Origin: Spirochaetota bacterium | GTDB taxonomy: Bacteria; Spirochaetota; UBA12135; COTS27; JAFLEE01 | NCBI GenBank assembly: GCA_017302015.1 | Contig: JAFLEE010000075.1 | Location: 1-25,197 of the forward strand | DNA length: 25,197 nt | Direction: 5' to 3' | Shown here: piece after piece, positions 1-6,440 of the stretch | Numbering within the stretch: the stretch's first letter is position 1 | How the letters are laid out: each line of letters opens with the position of its first letter | Notes under the pieces: model-generated | Databases searched by the model: none | Told to the model about the DNA's origin: nothing | What the model saw: only the letters and a program-made list of their open reading frames with translations | Translations under genes and position numbers: made by a program

Positions 1-615
1 GGCGAGGAGCACCTTGGCGTAATCGATCTTCTTCTGGATGAGGTAGCGCATGGGCGCGATGCCGTACTCCTTCTTGAAGAGGTAGCGTAGTTGCTCCTTA
101 TCGAGGAAGACCTTGCGGCTGAGTTCGTCGAGGCTCAACTCCTCGCCGCCGAGGCGGGAATCCATGAGGCGCTTGGCTTCCTGCGCGGGGGAGGCCTCGC
201 CCACCGGGGGCGCGGCGCCCGTCTCCTCCTGGAGGAGCGTGAGGGCGATGAGCGACGCCAAGTGGTTCATCATGAGGCGCGAATAGGGCCCCTGGCGGCG
301 CGCCTCGCCATCGAGGAGTTCGGCCAGGCGGATGAGCGCGGGGGAGGCCCTACGGCACCCGCCGCGCAAGCCCGCGAGTTCATGGCCCCGAAGCCCCAGG
401 CAAACATGGCGCGCGGCGGATCGGTAATAGCAATAATGGGCCTCGCCCGGCGGGTGGATCGAGATGAACCCGTCGCCGTAGGATTCCCGACGCCCGTTGA
501 AATCCACCCAGCCTTCGCTCCCCGTCATGAGCACCAATTCCCAGCAGGGGTGGCTATGGCGGGCGCAGGTCGTCGCGGGCGGGAGTTTCTGGTCGAAATA
601 GGAGGTCAATTCCAC
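1..615 (-). CDS. AraC-family transcriptional regulator (C-terminus cut by window edge)
   Basis: The visible 205 residues are the N-terminal part of an AraC/XylS-type regulator. Residues 1-80 form a cupin-like sensor with a His-rich start (CARHSHPCWELV, about 17-28) and the typical IHPPGEAH loop (53-60). Residues 160-205 form the first helix-turn-helix (LSLDELSRKVFLDKEQLRYLFKKEYG region). The second HTH lies beyond position 1. The start is GTG at 615: an in-frame TAG lies two codons upstream (619-621), so no earlier start is possible, although the Shine-Dalgarno is weak. The gene is divergent from the phosphatase gene starting at 808. The ligand cannot be told from the sequence; such sensors often bind sugars. 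The family call is firm. Confidence 0.85.
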   Translation of the reverse strand, partial: MELTSYFDQKLPPATTCARHSHPCWELVLMTGSEGWVDFNGRRESYGDGFISIHPPGEAHYCYYRSAARHVCLGLRGHELAGLRGGCRRASPALIRLAELLDGEARRQGPYSRLMMNHLASLIALTLLQEETGAAPPVGEASPAQEAKRLMDSRLGGEELSLDELSRKVFLDKEQLRYLFKKEYGIAPMRYLIQKKIDYAKVLLA

Positions 616-710
616 GTTCTATTATGGACGGGATCCCGGATTTTTCCAAATCTCAGTGGGGGGAAACCCCTGCGTCCCCCCTTCGCGGGCCCACGCGGCG
701 ATCCCGGGGT

Positions 711-775
711 TTCTATCTTCCGCTCCCCGACCAGGAGGCGCCAGCATAGGAGAATGTCGGGAAGCGAAGATAGAA
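711..775. repeat. Long imperfect inverted repeat in divergent intergenic region
   Basis: The left arm 711-731 (ttctatcttccgctccccga plus c) and the right arm 756-775 (gtcgggaagcgaagatagaa) are complementary except for one bulge and one mismatch, with a 24-base spacer. The element lies between the divergent AraC and GAF/SpoIIE genes and ends 32 bases before the ATG at 808. It lacks a T-tract, so it is not a classical terminator. It could be an operator or a leader hairpin. Confidence 0.6.
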
Positions 776-807
776 GCTTTCCCCCACGCCCGAACCGGAG
801 AGTCCCG

Positions 808-2061
808 ATGGAAGCCCCCCTTCCGCTCCACGAAGCCGCGCGACTTCGAGCCCTCGAAAACTATCGCATCCTCGATACCCTCGAAGAGCAATGCTTCCAG
901 GATATCGTCGAGCTCGCCGCCCATATCTGCCAAGCCCCCATCGCGCTCATCTCGCTGGTGGACCGGGATCGCCAATGGTTCAAGGCGCGCATCGGGCTCC
1001 AGGCCGCCCAAACGCCGCGGGAACTCGCCTTCTGCGCCCACGCCATCCTCTCCCCCGGCGAAGTCCTGGAAGTTCCCGACGCGGCGCAAGACCGGCGTTT
1101 TGCCGATAATCCCCTCGTTACGGGCGATCCCCGGATCCGATTCTACGCGGGGGCTCCCCTGGCCGCGCCTTCGGGCGATGCTCTCGGCACTATCTGCGTC
1201 ATCGACCGGGTGCCCCGAAGCCTTTCCCCCGCCCAGACGAGCGCCCTGCGCGCCCTCTCGCGCCAGGTCGTCGCCCAATTGGAACTGCGGCGCATCGGCT
1301 TCGAGATCGCCGACGAAAAAAAACGCCTGGAAACCATCCTGGCCCAGCGCGAAGCGGAACTCGGCGTCGCCACCCAGTACCTCATGGGCATGATCGCGCC
1401 GAACTCGCCCCTTCCCCTCGACTGGCTCTATCGGCCCTGCGGAGGCGTCGGTGGGGATGGCTTGGGGGCCCACGCCCTTGAGGGGGGGGCGCTCTCGATT
1501 TTTCTCCTGGACGCCTGCGGGCATGGCATCGGCGCGGCCGTGCAGGCCGCGGCGGCCCTCAGCGTCCTCCGCCCGGGGGGGCTTTCCGGGGTCGATTACC
1601 GCGAACCCGCCAAGGTCCTCTCGGCCCTGAACCGGGCCTTTCCGATGGAGAGAAACGATTATAAATACTTCACCATCTGGTACGGGGTCTACGATCTCGC
1701 CGATCGAAGCCTACGCTTCGCCGCATCGGGCCATCCTCCCGCCCTGTTGCGTTCGGGGAACGGGGAGATTCTGGAACTCCACCGCAGCGGCAACCTCATC
1801 GGGCACCTGCCGGACGCCCTATTCGCGGAGGGCCGGGTCCAACTTCCGATCGGGGCGATGCTCCTCCTCTATTCCGACGGGGTGACCGAATCGCGCGATG
1901 CCCAGGGCCACGAGTTCGGCCTGGAGCGCCTCGGCGAGTTCACAGCCCGGTACGGCGATGAAGACGACTTCCTCCAGCGACTCGAAACCCGTCTACTCGC
2001 ATTCGGCGGCGAGAGGCCCCTCGAAGACGACGTGGCCCTTCTGCGCCTGCGCATCCCTTAA
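808..2061 (+). CDS. GAF-domain SpoIIE/PP2C-type serine phosphatase (RsbU-like)
   Basis: The protein has 417 residues. Residues 10-160 match a GAF sensor (ENYRILDTLEEQ, then GTICVIDRVPRSLS). A coiled coil runs about 165-195. Residues 205-417 form a SpoIIE/PP2C phosphatase with metal-binding acidic positions GGD (D217), DACGHG (D235), YSDGVTES (D357) and EDDVALL (D407/D408). This family dephosphorylates anti-sigma-antagonist proteins in partner-switching control; the input here is presumably sensed by the GAF domain, which is inference. I chose ATG 808 because GGAG lies 7 bases upstream and the GAF begins shortly after; the same frame is open back to 91 but codes no recognisable sequence there. 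Its stop shares the palindrome TTAA with the stop of the convergent repair gene. No anti-sigma partner is seen nearby. Confidence 0.9.
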   Translation: MEAPLPLHEAARLRALENYRILDTLEEQCFQDIVELAAHICQAPIALISLVDRDRQWFKARIGLQAAQTPRELAFCAHAILSPGEVLEVPDAAQDRRFADNPLVTGDPRIRFYAGAPLAAPSGDALGTICVIDRVPRSLSPAQTSALRALSRQVVAQLELRRIGFEIADEKKRLETILAQREAELGVATQYLMGMIAPNSPLPLDWLYRPCGGVGGDGLGAHALEGGALSIFLLDACGHGIGAAVQAAAALSVLRPGGLSGVDYREPAKVLSALNRAFPMERNDYKYFTIWYGVYDLADRSLRFAASGHPPALLRSGNGEILELHRSGNLIGHLPDALFAEGRVQLPIGAMLLLYSDGVTESRDAQGHEFGLERLGEFTARYGDEDDFLQRLETRLLAFGGERPLEDDVALLRLRIP

Positions 2062-2966
2062 GAGGCGGGCCGTCCCGGGCCGCCATTTCTCGCCTGCAAG
2101 AAGGCTTCAGGCGACGATGCGCCTCCCGCCCGCGTGACCCCCGGGGTCCGCGTCCCCTCCCAAGCGAGGATCACGCGCTTTCTTTCCTTCCCGCCCCCGT
2201 ACTGGCCGAGCGCGCCGCCTTCGCGGATGACGCGGTGGCAAGGAATGAGGTAGGCGATGGGATTGGCGCCCACCGCAGTCCCCACGGCGCGGGAGGCCCC
2301 GGGATGGCCGACCGCCTTCGCGAGCTCGCCATAGCTGACCAAGCCCCCGAAGGGAATGCGCAGGAGCGCCCGCCAAACGCGCACCTGGAACTCGGTGCCG
2401 CGGACAAGGGCGCGCAACCCCCCGCCCCGGGTCACCGGGCCGCTCGGGTCGAAGATCCGTGAGAGGCGATCATGGGCGAACGCGTCGTCGCGGACGAGAC
2501 TCGCCTTGGGCCAAACGCGCTGGACGGCGTCGAGGGTGCCCGTGTCCTCCCCCTCGAAGGAGAGGTGGCAGATGCCCCGTGGGCTCTCGGCGATGAGGCA
2601 GGGGCCAAACGGACTCCCGCCGAAACCCGCCCGAAGATCCCATCCGGCGCCGCCCGATTTGATCTCACCGGGGGTGGCGGCCTCGATCCCGACGCAGAGG
2701 TCATGGAGGCGTCCGGGCCCCGAGAGGCCGGCCCCGACGGCGCTTGCGAGCACGGAGTTCCCCGAGGCCAAGAGCGCCTTGGCGCGGGCGAGGGTGAGGC
2801 ATTGGAAGAAAACCTTCGGCGTGACCCCCGCCCAGCGGGAGAAGAGGCGATGGAAATGGGAGGGGCTGAGCCCGGCCCAAGACGCCATCGTGTCCAGGTC
2901 GGGCGGGGCGCCGCCATGGCGCTCCAGGGCCCGGATCACCCCTTCGATGCGTTCATAATCGGTCAT
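2058..2966 (-). CDS. AraC-type HTH / O6-methylguanine-DNA methyltransferase fusion (Ada-like)
   Basis: The protein has 302 residues. Residues 22-100 form an AraC-type helix-turn-helix (DLDTMASWAGLSPSHFHRLF). Residues 110-185 form the MGMT ribonuclease-like subdomain, and residues 186-272 the active-site domain with IPCHRVI, giving acceptor cysteine C243, followed by the typical GQYGGGKERKRVILAWE. This enzyme moves a methyl group from O6-methylguanine to its own cysteine and repairs DNA in a suicide reaction. The zinc-bound N-terminal methylphosphotriester domain of E. coli Ada is absent, so activation by phosphotriester repair is not expected. About 30 extra residues, Gly/Pro-rich, follow the usual C-terminus. 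It is the last gene behind cysM (46-base gap holding a palindrome) and overlaps the convergent phosphatase stop by four bases. Confidence 0.93.
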   Translation of the reverse strand: MTDYERIEGVIRALERHGGAPPDLDTMASWAGLSPSHFHRLFSRWAGVTPKVFFQCLTLARAKALLASGNSVLASAVGAGLSGPGRLHDLCVGIEAATPGEIKSGGAGWDLRAGFGGSPFGPCLIAESPRGICHLSFEGEDTGTLDAVQRVWPKASLVRDDAFAHDRLSRIFDPSGPVTRGGGLRALVRGTEFQVRVWRALLRIPFGGLVSYGELAKAVGHPGASRAVGTAVGANPIAYLIPCHRVIREGGALGQYGGGKERKRVILAWEGTRTPGVTRAGGASSPEAFLQARNGGPGRPAS

Positions 2967-2983
2967 GGGGATATCTTAACCAT

Positions 2984-3003
2984 CCGGAGCTCCGGTGGCC
3001 ACC
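2984..3003. repeat. Two overlapping perfect palindromes between cysM and the Ada-like gene
   Basis: CCGGAGCTCCGG (2984-2995) and GGTGGCCACC (2994-3003) are both perfect palindromes and share two bases. They lie in the 46-base gap upstream of the repair gene, which has no clear Shine-Dalgarno. No T-run follows, so a terminator is unlikely. A regulator site for the repair gene is possible. Confidence 0.45.
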
Positions 3004-3012
3004 CGATTCTTG

Positions 3013-3903
3013 CTACGAGAACAGGTCGGTGGAGAGGTAGCGGTCGCCCCGGTCGCAGACGATGACGACGATCACCCCCGCTTCCCCGCGCCCCGCGAGT
3101 TCCTCCGCCACGCGCCGCGCGATATGGACGGCCCCCCCCGAACTCATGCCGGCGAAGACCCCGCCTTCCCGTGCCAGGCGCCGGGTCATGGCCTTGGCCT
3201 CTTCCGCGGAGACATCGAGGGTGCGGTCCACGCGATGGGCCTCGAAAATGGCGGGGCGGTAGGCCTCGGGCCACCGTCGGATGCCGGGGATGGAGGACCC
3301 TTCGCTCGGCTGGGCGCCGATGATCTGTACCCCCGGGTTTTTCTCCTTCAGGAAGCGCGAGGTGCCCATGATGGTCCCGGTCGTGCCCATGGCCGAGACG
3401 AAATGAGTGACGAGGCCCCCGGTTTGTTCCCAGATTTCGGGGCCCGTGGTGCGGTAATGGGCCGAGGGGTTATCGGGGTTCCCGAATTGATTGATGAAGT
3501 AATATCCGCCGCGGGCCGTCTTCTCCTTTACGTAATCGATGGCCCCCTCCATGGAATCCTTCGCGGGGGTGAGGGTCACGGTGGCGCCGAAGGCTTCCAT
3601 CGAGAGTTTGCGCTCGATACTCGAGTTCTCGGGCATCACCAATTCGATGGCGTAGCCCTTCAGCGACGCGATCATCGCCAGGGCGATGCCCGTGTTTCCG
3701 CTGGTGGGCTCGATGAGGCGCATGCCGGGTTGCAACGCGCCGCGCGCCTCGGCCCCTTCGATCATGGAGAGGGCGGCGCGGTCCTTCACGCTGCCGGCCG
3801 GGTTATTGCCCTCCAGCTTCGCGAGGAGGCTCACCCCCGGCGCCTCCAGGAACTCCAGGCGCACCAGGGGGGTGGACCCGATCTGGCGCAGGAGCTCCTT
3901 CAT
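3013..3903 (-). CDS. cysM: Cysteine synthase B (O-acetylserine sulfhydrylase, CysM type)
   Basis: The protein has 296 residues, normal for CysM. PLP is bound by K40 in NPAGSVKDR. The substrate-binding loop is EPTSGNTGIALA (65-76), and the phosphate-binding loop is GTTGT (173-177). EGSSIPGIRRW (201-211) is typical of the B-type enzyme, as distinct from CysK. CysM condenses O-acetylserine with sulfide or thiosulfate; thiosulfate gives S-sulfocysteine. The gene starts one base after the TGA of the upstream transporter gene (TGAGATG), implying translational coupling. With two upstream YeeE/YedE half-transporters the context points to thiosulfate use, which is inference. The family assignment is firm; CysM over CysK rests on the EGSSIPGIRRW segment and the shorter length. 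Confidence 0.95.
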   Translation of the reverse strand: MKELLRQIGSTPLVRLEFLEAPGVSLLAKLEGNNPAGSVKDRAALSMIEGAEARGALQPGMRLIEPTSGNTGIALAMIASLKGYAIELVMPENSSIERKLSMEAFGATVTLTPAKDSMEGAIDYVKEKTARGGYYFINQFGNPDNPSAHYRTTGPEIWEQTGGLVTHFVSAMGTTGTIMGTSRFLKEKNPGVQIIGAQPSEGSSIPGIRRWPEAYRPAIFEAHRVDRTLDVSAEEAKAMTRRLAREGGVFAGMSSGGAVHIARRVAEELAGRGEAGVIVVIVCDRGDRYLSTDLFS

Positions 3904-3904
3904 C

Positions 3905-4315
3905 TCAGTGGGGGAGTTTCGGCTTGAGGAGCCCGTAGAGGAAGGTGCCCACCAGGGCTCCGGCGAGGGTGAGGAGGGCCAGCGGCGCCCCCGCCCCGAG
4001 GAGCGCGTAGATGGGCCCGGGGCAGGAGCCGGTGATGAACCAGCCGATGCCGAAGAGGATCCCCCCGAAGAAGACGCCCTTGTTGAGCGGCTTGGGGGCG
4101 ATGACGGCGGGCTTGCCGTCCAGCGTCTTCAGTTTGAAGCGGCGCACGAGGAATAGCGACGCCGCGCCCACCACCACCGCGCTTCCGATGATGAGGTAGA
4201 GGTCGGGCTCCTTGAAGAAGAACATCTTCTGGATCTTGAACCAGGAGATGACCTGGCTCTTGGTCAGCAGGATGCCGAAGGCGGTGCCCACGAGGAGCGA
4301 GAGGATGTATGGCAT
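3905..4315 (-). CDS. YeeE/YedE-family half-transporter, second subunit (DUF6691-like)
   Basis: This is a small membrane protein of 136 residues with about four hydrophobic segments (2-18, 38-57, 80-97, 105-130). The conserved motif GWFITGSCPGP carries C98. YeeE/YedE (TsuA) proteins import thiosulfate, and conserved cysteines line their channel. In many bacteria the transporter is split into two half-size genes, as here. I chose ATG 4315 because AGGGA lies 7 bases upstream; a longer open frame upstream overlaps the preceding gene and makes no sense as protein. It follows the first half-transporter by 43 bases and is coupled to cysM by a one-base gap. Confidence 0.85.
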   Translation of the reverse strand: MPYILSLLVGTAFGILLTKSQVISWFKIQKMFFFKEPDLYLIIGSAVVVGAASLFLVRRFKLKTLDGKPAVIAPKPLNKGVFFGGILFGIGWFITGSCPGPIYALLGAGAPLALLTLAGALVGTFLYGLLKPKLPH

Positions 4316-4358
4316 TTTGTTTCCCTTGTTTTTGGTGGCGTCCCGGTGCGGGCCGCCC

Positions 4359-4904
4359 TTAGAGTCCGGCGAGGAGCCGGGCCACGCCCGCGGCGGCCAG
4401 GCCGCCCACGAAGAACCCGATGACGGCCACGAGGCCCGACTTCTCCAGGTTCGACAGCCCCGTGATGGCGTGCCCCGAGGTGCAGCCATTGGCCCAGCGC
4501 GTCCCGAACCCGACGAAGATCCCGCCGCCGAAGAGGAGGACGGCCCCGCCGGCCGTGCTGAAATCGAACTTCACGGGGAGCCCCACCGACGCCAAGCTCG
4601 CCGCGAGGCTGCCATCGGGGAGGAAAGCGTAGCTCTGGTTGGAGAGGAAGTTCGCCGCGAGATAGCCTCCGGCGGCGAGGCCCGCGACGAAGAAAAGGTT
4701 CCAGGCCTCCTTTTTCCAATCGTGGTCGCGGAAGAAGGGGATGGAACTCTTCCCAAGCGGGATGGCGCAGAGGTGGTGGAAACTGCTCGAGACGCCTAAG
4801 CGCTTCCCGGTGAGGAGCAGCAGCAGCGGCACGGAGAGGCCGATGGCGGGTCCGGCGACATACCAAGGCCAGGGGGCAAGGATGAAATCTTTGATGTTAT
4901 TCAT
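4359..4904 (-). CDS. YeeE/YedE-family half-transporter, first subunit
   Basis: The membrane protein has 181 residues. Hydrophobic segments lie at about 14-32, 68-87, 117-134 and 156-180, and the family signature GFGTRWANGCTSGHAITG is at 132-149, including C141. The signature is that of YeeE/YedE sulfur transporters (TsuA, thiosulfate). With the downstream half-gene it would make one complete transporter. It is the first gene of a run through cysM and perhaps the Ada-like gene, and has a convincing promoter at 4935-4963. The substrate is inferred from family and the adjacent cysM, and related pairs have also been proposed to move other sulfur species. Confidence 0.88.
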   Translation of the reverse strand: MNNIKDFILAPWPWYVAGPAIGLSVPLLLLLTGKRLGVSSSFHHLCAIPLGKSSIPFFRDHDWKKEAWNLFFVAGLAAGGYLAANFLSNQSYAFLPDGSLAASLASVGLPVKFDFSTAGGAVLLFGGGIFVGFGTRWANGCTSGHAITGLSNLEKSGLVAVIGFFVGGLAAAGVARLLAGL

Positions 4905-4934
4905 TTTAGTCCACTTAGTATATGACTTATATGT

Positions 4935-4963
4935 ATTTTAGCGATTTGTCCATAAAAAGTCAA
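4935..4963 (-). promoter_or_regulatory. Sigma70-type promoter of the YeeE/YedE-cysM run
   Basis: Read on the minus strand, TTGACT (4958-4963) and TAAAAT (4935-4940) are separated by exactly 17 bases. Transcription would start near 4928, about 24 bases before the ATG at 4904. The start region carries the AT-rich near-palindrome tatatgacttatat (4919-4932), and GGGTCC-ATG-GGACCC (4973-4987) lies just upstream. Both are candidate operators. Confidence 0.65.
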
Positions 4964-5201
4964 TGGATCGTAGGGTCCATGGGACCCATGGCAAATGAAA
5001 TGCATCCCAACGGAGTGGATCTGAACTTCGCGCGCGTTTTTACGCATCCGAGGCCCTTCGAATTGCCCCGATCCAACGAAATGACTTCCGGCGGTGGAGG
5101 CTTTCCTTCGCCTTGGACGATGGCCCAAGGATTCGGTTCACCTAATTTCAGGCCATCTCCGGCCATTGCTTCGTGGGCCAGCCGGAAACGATACTCGATC
5201 C

Positions 5202-6344
5202 ATGAGACCCCGAGATCCCTTGGGCCCTTGGCGCCTTCCCATTCCACTCGCCTGCATGCTCATTTTGGCTCCGGCCATCATGGCCGAAGAGCCGAAGCAG
5301 ACCCCCGCCGAAAAGTTCAAGGCCCTGGATGCGAACGGCGACGGGAAGATCTCCCGCGCCGAATGGAAAGAAGACGGCGACCTCTTTTCCGCCATGGACG
5401 GGGATAAAGACGGCTTCATCACCCAGGAGGAGGCGCGCGCCTACCTGAAGGCCCGATCCGGGAAGGGCGGGAGTAAAAAAGAGAAGCGCCCCCTCCCCGA
5501 CGGCGTGGTGTGCGAGCGCGACGTCGTCTACAAGAAGGCGGGCGGCGCGGATCTCGCCCTCGATCTCTACCGGCGCAAAGACCGCGCCGCCGACGCCGCG
5601 CCCCTCCTCGTCTTCATCCATGGCGGCGGCTTCGTCGCGGGGAACAAAGACGCGGTTCGCCTTGCCAATGGACCCGCGGCGCAGCTTCTCGACAGGGGTT
5701 GGGCGGTGGCTTCCCTCGATTACCGCCTCTGCCGCGAAGGCGGCCCCCGCCTCGTGGATTGCATCGTCGATTGCAAGGACGCCCTGCGCTACCTCGTGAA
5801 GAACGCCGCGTCCCTGAAGATCGATACGGCCCGCATCGCGGTCTGGGGCACCTCGGCCGGCGCGAGCCTGTCGCTCCTCTTGGGTCTCACGGGCGACGCC
5901 GATTTTCCGGGGGATCCCGCCCTCGCGGGGGTCTCGACCCCCGTGCGCTGCAGCGTTTCCTGGTTCGGCGTCACCGATTTCACCCGTCTGGAGCTCTTCA
6001 AGGACCGCACCCGGGGAGACGAACCCCTGACGAAGGCCGCCGTGCTCTTCGCCACCAAGCCCGACGCGGCCGACCTCTCGGAGTACGCCCGTTGCTCCCC
6101 CGTGAAGTACCTCGCAAAAGACAGCCGCCCCATCCTCCTGGCCCACGGGGATAAGGACCCCGTCGTGCCCTTCGTCCAATCCGAGTGGATGGAGAAGCGC
6201 TGCAAGGAGCTCGGCGCGCCCTGCGAGTTCGTGCGCGTGGCGAATGCCGCCCACGGCTTCAAGAAGGAAGGGGGGACCGTGGAGCCCTCCCACGAGGAGA
6301 TCGACGCGAAGACCGCCGCCTTTTTATTGAAGAACACCCCCTGA
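5202..6344 (+). CDS. Secreted EF-hand alpha/beta-hydrolase (esterase/lipase-like)
   Basis: The protein has 380 residues. A signal peptide (1-28, LACMLILAPAIMA) is followed by two calcium-binding EF-hands, DANGDGKISRAE (43-54) and DGDKDGFITQEE (66-77). A short Lys-rich linker leads to an alpha/beta-hydrolase of the hormone-sensitive-lipase/carboxylesterase type: oxyanion motif HGGGF (140-144), nucleophile GTSAG (S218), acid in HGDKDP (D319) and NAAHGF (H351). It probably hydrolyses an ester outside the cytoplasm or in the periplasm, such as acetyl groups on plant glycans (inference). ATG 5202 was chosen because the signal peptide begins there; upstream sequence is not protein-like. The Shine-Dalgarno is poor. 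A weak TTGCTT-18-GATACT (5166-5195) would start transcription near the ATG itself. Confidence 0.88.
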   Translation: MRPRDPLGPWRLPIPLACMLILAPAIMAEEPKQTPAEKFKALDANGDGKISRAEWKEDGDLFSAMDGDKDGFITQEEARAYLKARSGKGGSKKEKRPLPDGVVCERDVVYKKAGGADLALDLYRRKDRAADAAPLLVFIHGGGFVAGNKDAVRLANGPAAQLLDRGWAVASLDYRLCREGGPRLVDCIVDCKDALRYLVKNAASLKIDTARIAVWGTSAGASLSLLLGLTGDADFPGDPALAGVSTPVRCSVSWFGVTDFTRLELFKDRTRGDEPLTKAAVLFATKPDAADLSEYARCSPVKYLAKDSRPILLAHGDKDPVVPFVQSEWMEKRCKELGAPCEFVRVANAAHGFKKEGGTVEPSHEEIDAKTAAFLLKNTP

Positions 6345-6347
6345 GAT

Positions 6348-6440
6348 TCAGGCCCCATCCCGCGCCTTTTCCAGGGCCTCGATATCGATCTTGGCCATCT
6401 GGAGCATCGCCTTCATGGCCCGCGAGGCGCGCGGGGGGTC
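6348..6440 (-). pseudogene. Orphan C-terminal remnant of a VOC/PhnB-like protein
   Basis: The frame ending in TGA at 6348-6350 encodes DPPRASRAMKAMLQMAKID and then IEALEKARDGA. This closely resembles, from memory, the end of PhnB-like (3-demethylubiquinone methyltransferase-like) VOC proteins, which finish with a DP..A.RAM.AMLQM.KIDI.AL.. helix. Upstream in the same frame there is only antisense of the GH16 gene, so the roughly 130-residue body of the gene is missing. The remnant abuts the GH16 stop (6439-6441). A deletion or replacement that joined the GH16 gene to the old gene's tail is the simplest reading. Confidence 0.5.

Noticed and set aside
91-807. Upstream in-frame extension of the GAF/SpoIIE gene
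   Set aside because: It overlaps the well-supported divergent AraC gene, and the ATG at 808 has a good ribosome-binding site directly before the GAF domain.
2995-3927. A 310-codon plus-strand frame opposite cysM
   Set aside because: CysM is certain from its PLP motifs; the opposite frame has no features.
5148-6293. A 381-codon minus-strand frame opposite the EF-hand esterase
   Set aside because: The plus-strand protein has signal peptide, EF-hands and catalytic triad; the opposite frame has none and is a GC-driven shadow.
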